Positions 24,635 to 33,711 of a stretch of DNA of 64,000 nucleotides are shown piece after piece. A program made the position numbers and the translations under genes. Position 1 is the first letter of the stretch; each line of letters starts with the position of its first letter. This DNA comes from Solirubrobacterales bacterium (GTDB lineage Bacteria > Actinomycetota > Thermoleophilia > Solirubrobacterales > Solirubrobacteraceae), in the NCBI GenBank assembly GCA_019240115.1, contig JAFAYV010000056.1, forward strand, positions 62,001 through 126,000, read 5' to 3'. The notes under the pieces were generated by a model. That model had not been told where the DNA came from, did not search any database, and was given only the letters and a program-made list of their open reading frames with translations.

Positions 24635-25930
24635 TCACAGATTTTTCGCTCCATACAAAAAGCGATTCGCATGCGTTATCGCTGGTCGCGATGCTCGTCC
24701 GGACCCCGTGGGTACCGCGGATGGGTACGAACCGCACACTCACCCGCTCGCGGTCGTCCTTCCTAGCTCTCCTTCAGCGCCAACACTCACACCGGGGGTT
24801 CGCAAAATTGTTCATACCGCCGGATCGCGCTCAGCGGTGCGTGAGACGGAGGGAACTCCGTCAAGGTCGGGCCTTCTCGATCGCGCGCCTAGGTGGGCTC
24901 CCTTGACTGCTCGCCGGGCCGCGCATGGCGCTGCCGAAGTCGAGGCAGGGAGGCGCCCTGCAGCCCCACACCGATGAGGGGCGTGCGTATGACCATCGAA
25001 GTGACGACAATCGGGAGTCGGATCACCGTCGAAGTCGGACCGGCAGCGATCCGCAAAGCCGCCATGGCGTCGCGGTCCGCTATGGGCTGTTCGAGCCCGC
25101 TGATCGTCACGTTCACGCGCGGGAGGCCAGGCAGTTGGTTGCCGCGATCGGCGACGTGCTCGAGGTCGGCGCTGCCGGCCCCGCCGTGGCCCTTGATCGG
25201 CTGAGAGCGTTCTACGGTCCAGCGAGAACCGGCAGTGATCCGGTCGGGTCATCGTGCGCTCGCGTCTGCGATCGAGCGGCCGGCCGGCCTCGCATCGGTC
25301 GTTGCGTTACGGCCTCCAGCCGAAGGTTTCGTCTCGCCCGAGCCGTTCGGTGGCGCGCTGCTGGGCGAGGAGTCCGCGGTCTTGGCTCCGTGGCCAGGCC
25401 CGTAGCGACTGCTCGTGGGGCACTTTGACCTCGCTCTGGCTGATGGCGGTCAGTCGCCCAGCAGCGTCTAGAACCTCGCTGGCCCGGCCGATGGCGAGCT
25501 TGTCGGGGTCGCCTCCTGTGGTCCCTGGATCCCGACGATCGGACGCAAGCTCATCCTGGCGGTCCTCGACCCGACGCTCACGTTGTCGCGATGCTCATGG
25601 CCAGGTTTGACCGGTGGCGAGCGGCTTCATGTGGCCGCGCCCGCTGCACTGCCGTGACACGGGGCGACACCGAGGCACAACCGTCACGAGGACGACAAGA
25701 ACATCTTGATGACCACCCCAAGCAGTTGCCCAGTCGTGAGCCACACTGCCATCGTGACACGGCAGAGACACATGACCGTGTGTGTCGGTGAGGTTAGCCG
25801 CACGGAGCGTCGGAGCCGAGTGAGGTGAACCGTCCGGCGGGTGTGCCTGACGTTCAGGATCCTCCCTGCCGTTCGCTTCACGCGGAGCGGCGCCGGAGCA
25901 GGTCGTCGACATGGCCATCCCCGACGGTCG
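24635..25930. other. About 1.3 kb with almost no coding signal
   Basis: No ORF here shows coherent family sequence apart from the short broken frame described separately. A 13-bp inverted repeat with one mismatch (ctgccgtgacacg at 25649 and cgtgacacggcag at 25753) brackets about 90 bp; a regulatory or element-end role is possible but unproven. The segment probably extends the accessory, decayed zone next to the tRNA-Glu element. Confidence 0.5.
24989..25216 (+). pseudogene. Broken short ORF of unknown family
   Basis: ATG 24989 reads MTIEVTTIGSRITVEVGPAAIRKAAMA. A different frame from about 25062 continues sensibly as VAVRYGLFEPADRHVHAREARQLVAAIGDVLEVG and ALDRLRAFYG. Together they would make a ~75-residue protein with a beta-strand start and helical end. 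The family is not recognised, and the join is a guess based on amino-acid texture. Confidence 0.3.
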
Positions 25931-27946
25931 TTACGGCTCGATCTCCTGCACGGTGTTCGAGCGCCGATTGGTGACCCACACCCCGTCGCCGATGACGGTG
26001 ATGCCGGTCGGATCCTGGCCGACCGCTACCGGGGGCCCGACGGGATCTCCCGTGGAGGCGTCGAGCCTGGTGACGGTGTTGTCGCCGCTGTTGGTCACCC
26101 ACGCCGACCCCAGGCCGAAGGCGATCGCGAACGGGGCCTTGCCGACCTTGATCGCCTTGACCGTGTCCTGTGCAAGATCGATGCGCGAGACCGTGTCGTC
26201 GTTCTCGTTGGCGACCCACAAGGCGTCCGCGCCGAACGCCACGCCGATCGGGCGGTGACCGACCGGAATCGACTTGATGACCTGACCGTCGACGATCCGG
26301 TCCACGTTGTCGTCGTCTGAGTCCGCGACCCACACCGCGGAGCCGCTGAAGGCGATGCCGCGGGGAACGTTGCCGACCCGGATCGGGGAACCGATCGGCG
26401 CCCCGGTGCGGGCGTTGATCACGCTGACGGTGTCCGACGCGACGTTGGAGACGTACAACGCGTTCTGATCGCCGGTCAGCCACTCCGGCTTGCTCCCGAC
26501 GGGCGTCGGCTTGCCCGGCAATCCGGACGCGACGCTGATCGGCGTCACCACGCCGGCGTCGGCGCTTGACACCCAGAACGTGTTGCCGGACTTGAAGACC
26601 GCGAACGGGGCGGGCGGCAATGCGATGTCGGTCCGGACCTTCCCGTTGGGAGTGACGCGGGTGACTGTCGATGCCTGGAAGTTGGCGACCCACAGCACCG
26701 AGGAGTCGCCGGCGATCCCGGTGGGGGCCTGGCCGACTTGGATGGGGTTGCCGACCACGTGGGCGGCCGGCGTCGCCGCCGACGGGTGGGCGGCCGCGGC
26801 CAGTTTGGTGGAGGGCTTCGCCGGCGTGCGGGTGTGCGTGGCACCCGAACTCAGCACGATGATCGCCGCCACGACCGCGGCGAGACACAGCGCTGCTGCC
26901 CCGGGGATGACTACCCGCCGCCCGGGTCGCCGGCGGCGGGAGTCCATGACGGTCCGCCCGTCGTCGGCGACGCCGCTCGCCCCCACGGTCGCGGCCGCCG
27001 GGCGGTTGGGCGTTCCTCGGCGGGGCGGGACCGAAGCCTGACGATCCACCCCGATCGCCTCCGCCGCCTCAGAAGCGGACGCTCCCAGCGCGCCGCGGGC
27101 CGCGGCGAGCAACTCGGCGCACGTCGCGTAACGGTCGTCAGCGGATTTCGCCAGCCCCGTCGCCACGACCTCGTCGATCGCCGCGGGCAGCTCGGGACGC
27201 AGCGCCGAGGGTCGCGGCGGTGGATCGCGGAGGTGGGCGCTGATGATCGCCAGCTCGGAGTCCTTGGGGAACGGGCGCGCACCCGTCAGGCACTCGTGGA
27301 GCATGCCCGCGAGCGCGTAGACGTCGGCGCGGCCATCGATCTCCCGGCCCTCGATCTGCTCGGGCGCGACGTAGTCGACGGTCCCGAGAAACATCCCCGT
27401 GCGCGTCAGTGCGGCGTCGGTCGCGCTCGCTCGCTTGGTGAGCCCGAAGTCGGCCAGGTAGCAGTTCCCCGAGGTGATCAGCACGTTCGCGGGCTTGACG
27501 TCGCGGTGGATGAGGCCGCGCCGGTGCGCGGCGTCGAGCGCCGCACCCACCTGATCGAGCATCGACAGCGCCGTGGAGGATGCGAGCGGCGCCTCGCGGC
27601 GCAGGAGCTCGGCAAGGTCGGTGCCCTCCACGAACCGCATCGCGATGTACAGCGTCCCGTCGACCTCGCCGGCGTCGTACACCGGGATCACGTTCGGGTG
27701 ATCGAGCGACGCCGCCAGGCGCGACTCTCGCAGGAAGCGCTCGCGGAAATCCTCCTCGCCGGCGAGCTCCGGAGCCAGGAGCTTGAGCGCCACCTCGCGC
27801 CCGAGATGGACGTGGGTGGCGCGGTACACGACGCCCATGCCGCCCCGGCCGATGCGCTCGCCCAGGACATAACCGGCCAGTCGATCCCCGGTCCGCTGAT
27901 CGATGCCCACGAGCAGAAGGTACTCCTCGGGGCCGCGTGGGCACAA
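25931..27946 (-). CDS. Membrane Ser/Thr protein kinase with extracellular beta-propeller sensor
   Basis: 671 residues. Kinase domain ~20-280: P-loop LGERIGRGGMGVVYRA, Lys in REVALKLL, catalytic loop LIHRDVKPANVL, DFG (LADFGLTKR) and APE (YVAPEQIEGR). A basic juxtamembrane region precedes one transmembrane helix at about 350-370 (VVIPGAAALCLAAVVAAIIVL). The outer part has ~7 YVTN/NHL-type blades (SVLWVANFQASTVTRV, NALYVSNVASDTVSVINARTG, DALWVANENDDTVSRID). It would phosphorylate Ser/Thr in response to an external ligand. It lies 61 bp below the GH15 gene. GTG near 27910 (VGIDQRTGDRLAGYVLG) may be the real start. Confidence 0.93.
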   Translation of the reverse strand: MCPRGPEEYLLLVGIDQRTGDRLAGYVLGERIGRGGMGVVYRATHVHLGREVALKLLAPELAGEEDFRERFLRESRLAASLDHPNVIPVYDAGEVDGTLYIAMRFVEGTDLAELLRREAPLASSTALSMLDQVGAALDAAHRRGLIHRDVKPANVLITSGNCYLADFGLTKRASATDAALTRTGMFLGTVDYVAPEQIEGREIDGRADVYALAGMLHECLTGARPFPKDSELAIISAHLRDPPPRPSALRPELPAAIDEVVATGLAKSADDRYATCAELLAAARGALGASASEAAEAIGVDRQASVPPRRGTPNRPAAATVGASGVADDGRTVMDSRRRRPGRRVVIPGAAALCLAAVVAAIIVLSSGATHTRTPAKPSTKLAAAAHPSAATPAAHVVGNPIQVGQAPTGIAGDSSVLWVANFQASTVTRVTPNGKVRTDIALPPAPFAVFKSGNTFWVSSADAGVVTPISVASGLPGKPTPVGSKPEWLTGDQNALYVSNVASDTVSVINARTGAPIGSPIRVGNVPRGIAFSGSAVWVADSDDDNVDRIVDGQVIKSIPVGHRPIGVAFGADALWVANENDDTVSRIDLAQDTVKAIKVGKAPFAIAFGLGSAWVTNSGDNTVTRLDASTGDPVGPPVAVGQDPTGITVIGDGVWVTNRRSNTVQEIEP

Positions 27947-28007
27947 CCGATTTTGTCACCGCGATCGCGGTCACCACCGCCTCGCGCGCGCCCGCCGCGG
28001 CGGCGTC

Positions 28008-29849
28008 TTACCCCAGCTGGCGATCGAGGTTGACGGCGGCGCTGATCAGCGCGAGGTGGGTGAAGGCCTGGGGGAAGTTGCCCAGCTGCTCGCCGGTCTG
28101 GCCGATCTCCTCGGCGTACAGGCCGAGGTGGTTGGCGTAGGTGAGCATCTTGTCGAACACCAGTCGCGCGTGGTCGAGCCGTCCAGCCCGAGCGAGCGCC
28201 TCGACGTACCAGAAGGTGCAGATCGAGAAGGTCCCCTCGGCGCCCCGCAGGCCGTCGGGAGAGGCCTCGACGTTGTAGCGGTGCACGAGCGAGTCGGACA
28301 CGAGCTCCTCGCCGATCGCGTCGAGGGTCGACAGCCACCGCGGGTCGGTCGGCGCCAGGAACTTGACCAGCGGCATGAGCAGGAGCGAGGCGTCGAGCAC
28401 GTCGGTGTCGTAGTGCTGGACGAACGCTTGGCGGGTCGGATGCCAGCCCCGGGCCATGATCTGCCGGTAGATCCGGTCGCGCGCCTGACCCCAGCCGATG
28501 CGGTCTGCGGGGAGGCCGCGGGTGTTGGCGATCCGTAGCGCGCGCTCGAGCGCCACCCAGCAGAGCAGCCGCGAGTAGGTGAACGGCTGGCGCCCTCCGC
28601 GGGTCTCCCAGATGCCCTCGTCGGCTTGGTCCCAGTGGTCGCTGACCCACTCGACGATCCGGCTGAGGTCCTCCCAGGCATCGTGTGAGATCGGCTTGCC
28701 GTACTTGTTGTAGAGGTAGATCGAGTCGACCAGCTCGCCGTAGATGTCGAGCTGGAGCTGTGAGGCGGCCTCGTTTCCGATCCGTACCGGGCCCGATCCC
28801 CGGTAGCCCTCGAGATGGCCGAGCAGCTGCTCGGGGAGCTCGCGGCTGCCGTCGATCCCGTACATGACGTTCAGCGGCCCCGATCGCTCCCAGCGGTCGG
28901 CCGAGAAGCGGTTGGTGAGCCATTGCATGAACGCCGCGGCCTCCTCGGTGAAGCCCAGCCGCAGCAGCGCATACAGGGAGAAGGCGGCGTCGCGGATCCA
29001 GGTGTAGCGGTAGTCCCAGTTGCGCTCCCCGCCGAGCACCTCGGGAAGGCTCGTGGTGGGCGCGGCGACGATCGCTCCCGTCGGCTGATACGTCAGCAGC
29101 TTCAGCGTCAGCGCCGAGCGGTGCACCATCTCGCGCCAGCGGCCGCGGTAGCGCGACCGCGACAGCCAATCGCGCCAGTAGGCGACGGTGCCCTCGACGA
29201 GCTCGCGCATCTCCTCCGGGCCGTGCGCGCGCGGCTCGTGGTCGTCGCCGACGCGTTCGAGCACGAACGTCGCGCTCTCCCCCGCCGACAGCTCGAACGT
29301 CGCGTGCACGTCCCCGTCACGGACGTCGATCGGAGCGTCGGTCTCGAGCGCGAGCCGCAGGTCGGAGGCCTCGAACAGCACTCCGTGGCGATGGCGCTGC
29401 ACCGAGTGATGGTCACGACCGTAGTCAAACCGGGGCGCGCACACGAGCTCGAAGCGCATCCTCCCACGCACGCCGACGACGCGGCGGATCAACCGCTGGC
29501 GATGGACGCCGCCGCGCAGCTCCCCGACCGGCATGAAATCCTCGACCTCCCCGACCCCCTCGGCGGTCAGGAAGCGGGTGATGAGGACGTTGGTGTCGGG
29601 GAAGTAGAGTTGCTTCGACGTCCATCTCTCCGAGGCGGGCGTGAGACTGAAGCGCCCGCCGCGGTCGGCGTCGAGGATCGCCGCGAACACGCTCGGCGAG
29701 TCGAAGCTCGGACAGCAGTACCAGTCGATCGTCCCCTCGGTGCCGACGAGCGCGACCGTGTGCAGGTCGCCGATCATGCCGTGCTCGGCGATCGGAAGGT
29801 AACGGTCCACGTCGGAAAGGTACCGCCCGTCAGGCGTCGGTGCCCCCAT
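28008..29849 (-). CDS. Glycoside hydrolase family 15 protein (glucoamylase/trehalase type)
   Basis: 613 residues, normal for bacterial cytosolic GH15 enzymes. The N-terminal beta-sandwich begins [40 protein letters not shown]; the (alpha/alpha)6 barrel has [28 protein letters not shown] and the C-terminal [23 protein letters not shown]. No signal peptide. It releases glucose from alpha-glucans or splits trehalose; mycobacterial GH15 trehalases look similar. It diverges from the FHA fusion gene across 119 bp containing a tandem repeat, and the kinase gene follows it. Confidence 0.93.
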   Translation of the reverse strand: MGAPTPDGRYLSDVDRYLPIAEHGMIGDLHTVALVGTEGTIDWYCCPSFDSPSVFAAILDADRGGRFSLTPASERWTSKQLYFPDTNVLITRFLTAEGVGEVEDFMPVGELRGGVHRQRLIRRVVGVRGRMRFELVCAPRFDYGRDHHSVQRHRHGVLFEASDLRLALETDAPIDVRDGDVHATFELSAGESATFVLERVGDDHEPRAHGPEEMRELVEGTVAYWRDWLSRSRYRGRWREMVHRSALTLKLLTYQPTGAIVAAPTTSLPEVLGGERNWDYRYTWIRDAAFSLYALLRLGFTEEAAAFMQWLTNRFSADRWERSGPLNVMYGIDGSRELPEQLLGHLEGYRGSGPVRIGNEAASQLQLDIYGELVDSIYLYNKYGKPISHDAWEDLSRIVEWVSDHWDQADEGIWETRGGRQPFTYSRLLCWVALERALRIANTRGLPADRIGWGQARDRIYRQIMARGWHPTRQAFVQHYDTDVLDASLLLMPLVKFLAPTDPRWLSTLDAIGEELVSDSLVHRYNVEASPDGLRGAEGTFSICTFWYVEALARAGRLDHARLVFDKMLTYANHLGLYAEEIGQTGEQLGNFPQAFTHLALISAAVNLDRQLG

Positions 29850-29865
29850 CGCTCGCGCGACGGCG

Positions 29866-29917
29866 ATTTCCTTGCCAATTGGGCGGCCTGAATTTCCTTG
29901 CCAATTGGGGGGCCTGA
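29866..29917. repeat. Tandem 26-bp direct repeat in the GH15/FHA-fusion divergent region
   Basis: Two adjacent 26-bp units starting atttccttgccaattggg differ at a single base. Each contains the dyad ccaattgg. They are the most AT-rich part of the spacer and end 51 bp before the FHA-fusion start. This looks like a two-site operator or overlapping promoter; the binding protein is unknown. Confidence 0.75.
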
Positions 29918-29968
29918 AGATAGACTCGCTCGCGCGATGGCACCGGACCGGGGTGCAGGGGGGTAGTC

Positions 29969-32900
29969 ATGCCCGTCGCCTACCTTCGGCTGAGGGCGGA
30001 CGGCGACGCAGGTGAGACGCTGAGCTTCAGCGATGAGCTGACGCTGGGACGGGGCACCGAACAGCACGGCGAGTTCGACGACGAGCGGATGTCGCGCCGT
30101 CACGCCCGCGTGGTCGTCAAAGCCGACGGCCAGGTGTGGGTCGAGGATCTGGGATCGACGAACGGGACGTTCGTCAACGGCAGACGCATCCGCAAGGCCC
30201 GCAAGATCGACCTCGGCGACGAGATCACCGTCGGCCGCACGATCCTCGAGGTCGTCGCCGCGGCCGACGGCGGCTTCACGATCAGAGACAGCCGTCCGGT
30301 GGCGCGGGCGCGACGGCGCGAGCGGCGGCCGGGCATCGGGGCGCGCTGGCGCGAGAACCGCGGTAAGCGCGCCGAGCTGCCGCCGTTTCCCAACTACACC
30401 CAGATCCCGTCCGTGCTCTCGATCCGCGCGTGGTGGATGGTGCGGAGCGCCGGAGTCGTGGCCACCCTCGTCGTCGCGGCGCTGTGCTTCCTGGCCCCCC
30501 GGACCGGACTGCGGATCGTGTGGGGGATCGGCATCCCGTTGCTGCCGATCCTCTTCTTCGTCGCTCCCGGGTTGTGGCGGAACATCTGTCCGCTGGCGGC
30601 GTCCAACCAGACCCCGCGGGTGCTTGGGTGGACGCGGGCTCTGGAGGCGCCGGCGTGGCTGAAACGCTACGGCTACCTGATCTCCATCACGTTGTTCGTC
30701 GTGTTCATCACGGTCCGCAAGCTCGGGATGCAGACCAACGGGCCGGGGAGCGGCGGGCTGTTGTTGCTCGCGCTGCTCGGCGGCTTCACCGGCGGGATGT
30801 TCCTCAAGGGCAAGAGCGGCTGGTGCAGCTCGATCTGCCCGTTGTTACCAGTGCAGCGGATCTATGGTCAGACACCGTTCGCACTGGTCGGCAACAGTCA
30901 CTGTCAGCCATGTGTCGGGTGCACGAAGAACTGTTACGACTTCAATCCCAAGGTCGCCTATCTCGCCGACCTCAACGATCAGGATCCCGACTGGTCCGCG
31001 GGTCGCAAGGCGTTCGTCGCGGCCTTCCCCGGGCTGATCCTGGGGTTCTTCAAGGTCGGGGACGTGCCGCCGCTCACCGTCCCGGCGATGTACGGGCAGA
31101 TCGCCCTCTACGTCGGGGTCAGCGCCCTGGCGTTCGTCGTGCTCGACGCGTTTGTCCCCATCACGACCCACAAGCTGACGACGCTGTGGGCCGCGGCGGC
31201 GCTGAACATCTTCTACTGGTTCGCGTTCCCGGTCATCTACAAGGCGATCGTCGGCCAGGCGCCCCCGAGCGCGGCGACGTGGGCCGCGCGCGTCGTCGTG
31301 TTCGCTCTGACGCTGTTCTGGGTCGTGCGCACCTACGTGAAGGAGCGGGCGTTCGTCGAGCGCGCCGGCGGACCCAAGCCGGTGGGCGGCGCCGGCGCGC
31401 GCTCGATCATCAGCCACTCCGCCGCCAAGCTCCGCAACCCCGAGATCACGTTCCTCCCCGACGAGCAGCGCATCGTCGCCGATCCGAGCTCGACGCTGCT
31501 CGAGACGGCCGAGTCCAACGGACTGGCCATCGAGGCCGGCTGCCGGATGGGCGTCTGCGGAGCCGACCCGGTCGCGATCGTCGCCGGCATGGACAATCTC
31601 TCCTCGATCGGCGACGACGAGCGTGCCACCCTGGAGCGGCTCGGCCTCGCCGACAACACCCGGATGGCGTGCTGCTGTCGGGCCAAGGGGCCGGTGTCGG
31701 TGTCGCTGACGCCCGAGCAGCGCAAGGAGCTGAGCCCAAGCCAGCTCCTGCGGCTGGACTTCGACCGCTCCGTCGAGCGGGTCGTGGTGATCGGCAACGG
31801 CATCGCCGGCATCACCGCCGCCGACTACGTGCGACGCAACCACCCGGAGTGCACCATCGACGCGGTCGCCGACGAGACCCACCAGCTCTACAACCGGATG
31901 GCGATCACGCGGCTGATCTACGGACGTTCGGCGATGCAGGGCCTGTACCTGAACCCGGATTCGTGGTGTGAGTCACACTCGATCACCGAGTGGCTGAACA
32001 CGCGCGCGCAGGCGATCGACCGCGACGCCGGAAAGGTGACGCTAGGTACCGGGGAGGAGCTGGCCTACGACCGCCTGATCCTGGCCACCGGCAGCCAGAG
32101 CTTCGTGCCGCCGATCGGCGGCTGGGGCACGCCGGGCACGTTCGTCCTGCGCTCGGCGCACGACGCGCTCGAGATCCGGTCCTTTGCCCAATTGCACCAA
32201 GCGCAGCGTGCGGTGGTCGCCGGCGGCGGCCTGCTTGGGCTCGAGGCCGCCTACGCGCTGCACAAGCTCGGGCTGTCGACGATCGTGCTCGAGCGTTCCG
32301 AGCGCCTGCTGCGGCGCCAGCTTGACGAGCGGGCGGCCGAACTGCTCCAGCGTTACCTCGAGGGACTGGGGATCTCGATCTGGACCCGCGCCGAGACCGA
32401 TGCCGTGTCCTACAACGGCCGGCTCGGTGAGGTCGTGCTTAAAGACGCGCGGACCGCTCAGGCCGAGGTGCTCATCGCCGCCGCGGGTATCGCGCCCAAC
32501 CTCGAGCTCGCCAAGGCGGCGGGGCTTCAGACCGGCCGGGGGGTGATCGTCGACGAGCACATGCGGACCAGCGACGAACGCATCTTTGCGGCTGGCGACG
32601 TGGCGGAGTTCCAGGGCCAGATCGCCGGCCTGTGGCCCGCCGCCGTCGAGCAGGCGCGGGTCGCCGCCGAGGCGGCCGTCCTCGCCGATACCAGCCCCTA
32701 CCAGGGAACCGTGCCGGTGACCGTGCTCAAGGTCGTGGGCGTCGATCTGGCCTCGATAGGACAGATCGAGCCGCGCTCCGAGGCGGACGAGGTCCTCGTC
32801 CAGGAGGACGAGAACGCGCTGCGCTACGGCAAGCTCGTGATCTCCGAGGGCCGGATCATCGGCGCGATCCTGCTCGGGTACTCCGCGGAGGTCGCCCACG

Positions 32901-33040
32901 TGACCAGCGCGGTCAAGCAGGGCTGGGATGTCGCCCCGGTGCTCGAGGCGCTGCGCGCCGGGCGCTGGAACGCGCTCGAGCGCCTGGGCCGCGGGCGCTC
33001 GCTGTCCTCGATCAGCGTCGTCGGCGTCGGAGGGGGGTGA
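29969..33040 (+). CDS. FHA / membrane 4Fe-4S / ferredoxin-like / NAD(P)H-FAD oxidoreductase fusion
   Basis: 1023 residues in four modules. Residues 1-~100 are an FHA phosphothreonine-binding domain (LGRG, MSRRHARV, DLGSTNGTFVNG). Residues ~150-460 are a NapH/CcoG-like polytopic membrane part with RNICPLAAS, WCSSICPLLP and a C-x2-C-x2-C-x3-C 4Fe-4S site at ~312-322 (CQPCVGCTKNC). Residues ~495-590 resemble a plant-type ferredoxin, but the expected third cluster Cys is Asp (CRMGVCGAD) and the last region is MACCCRAKG. Residues ~602-985 are a two-dinucleotide FAD/NAD(P) reductase (VVVIGNGIAGI; VVAGGGLLGLEAAYAL; IFAAGDVAEF). It could move electrons from NAD(P)H to a membrane partner under phospho-signal control. 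The stop overlaps the next gene (GTGA). Confidence 0.92.
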   Translation: MPVAYLRLRADGDAGETLSFSDELTLGRGTEQHGEFDDERMSRRHARVVVKADGQVWVEDLGSTNGTFVNGRRIRKARKIDLGDEITVGRTILEVVAAADGGFTIRDSRPVARARRRERRPGIGARWRENRGKRAELPPFPNYTQIPSVLSIRAWWMVRSAGVVATLVVAALCFLAPRTGLRIVWGIGIPLLPILFFVAPGLWRNICPLAASNQTPRVLGWTRALEAPAWLKRYGYLISITLFVVFITVRKLGMQTNGPGSGGLLLLALLGGFTGGMFLKGKSGWCSSICPLLPVQRIYGQTPFALVGNSHCQPCVGCTKNCYDFNPKVAYLADLNDQDPDWSAGRKAFVAAFPGLILGFFKVGDVPPLTVPAMYGQIALYVGVSALAFVVLDAFVPITTHKLTTLWAAAALNIFYWFAFPVIYKAIVGQAPPSAATWAARVVVFALTLFWVVRTYVKERAFVERAGGPKPVGGAGARSIISHSAAKLRNPEITFLPDEQRIVADPSSTLLETAESNGLAIEAGCRMGVCGADPVAIVAGMDNLSSIGDDERATLERLGLADNTRMACCCRAKGPVSVSLTPEQRKELSPSQLLRLDFDRSVERVVVIGNGIAGITAADYVRRNHPECTIDAVADETHQLYNRMAITRLIYGRSAMQGLYLNPDSWCESHSITEWLNTRAQAIDRDAGKVTLGTGEELAYDRLILATGSQSFVPPIGGWGTPGTFVLRSAHDALEIRSFAQLHQAQRAVVAGGGLLGLEAAYALHKLGLSTIVLERSERLLRRQLDERAAELLQRYLEGLGISIWTRAETDAVSYNGRLGEVVLKDARTAQAEVLIAAAGIAPNLELAKAAGLQTGRGVIVDEHMRTSDERIFAAGDVAEFQGQIAGLWPAAVEQARVAAEAAVLADTSPYQGTVPVTVLKVVGVDLASIGQIEPRSEADEVLVQEDENALRYGKLVISEGRIIGAILLGYSAEVAHVTSAVKQGWDVAPVLEALRAGRWNALERLGRGRSLSSISVVGVGGG

Positions 33041-33492
33041 CGACCGTCGTGGATACGACCCACTTCTTCATCTACCCGGGGACGAGCGAGCCCGAGGCGG
33101 CCCCGACGGGCTTCCTCGACGACGCCACCGAGGCGGAATGGGACGTCCTGCTGTCCTACGTGCAGACGCGGCACGTGCGCGCCGGAGAGCCGATCTTCGC
33201 CGAGGGTGACGCAGACCGCGCGCTCTACCTGCTGACGGTCGGACGACTCGAGCAGAGCTCGGGCCGCGGTCCCTTCGCCACGCTCGACGCGCCGGCGCCG
33301 CTCAACGAGCTGGCGTTCCTGGACGGCGACCGCTGTGCCACCACCGCGCGCGCGATCGACGACGGCGAGCTGGTCCGGCTCGGCTACGACGCGTTCGAGT
33401 CCCTGGCCGCGCGTGAGCCGTTCCTGGCCCGGCGGATCCTCCTCGATCTCGGCGCCATGGTGGCCCGCGCGTTGCGCTCGGCGAGGACATGA
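33037..33492 (+). CDS. Cyclic-nucleotide-binding-fold (cNMP) protein coupled to the FHA fusion
   Basis: 151 residues from GTG 33037, which overlaps the stop of the FHA fusion and follows a G-rich Shine-Dalgarno-like run. It is a stand-alone Crp/cNMP beta-roll: VRAGEPIFAEGDADRALYLLTVGRLE, then LNELAFLDGDRCATTARAIDDGELVRLGYDAFESL. There is no helix-turn-helix, so it is not a transcription factor. The phosphate-binding cassette (usually GELAL...R.A.) is recognisable as LNELAFLDGDRCATTAR. It probably acts as a regulatory partner of the oxidoreductase. Confidence 0.87.
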   Translation: MTTVVDTTHFFIYPGTSEPEAAPTGFLDDATEAEWDVLLSYVQTRHVRAGEPIFAEGDADRALYLLTVGRLEQSSGRGPFATLDAPAPLNELAFLDGDRCATTARAIDDGELVRLGYDAFESLAAREPFLARRILLDLGAMVARALRSART

Positions 33493-33711
33493 GAACTCCC
33501 GACGGCGGAGTCGAGCCCCTCGGCCGCCGCAGCCACCCAGCGGGGTCGGCCGACGGCCTGATCGCCACCATCACCGCGCCCACCCGCGCCCCGCCGACCG
33601 CAAGGGCCGTCTGCTCCCTGAGCAGGTACGACACGCCACGCCGTCGCGAACGTCGAGCGGGAGCGCCCGTATCAGCGTTGTCGGACTCATCCACTACAGA
33701 GAGGACTGCAG

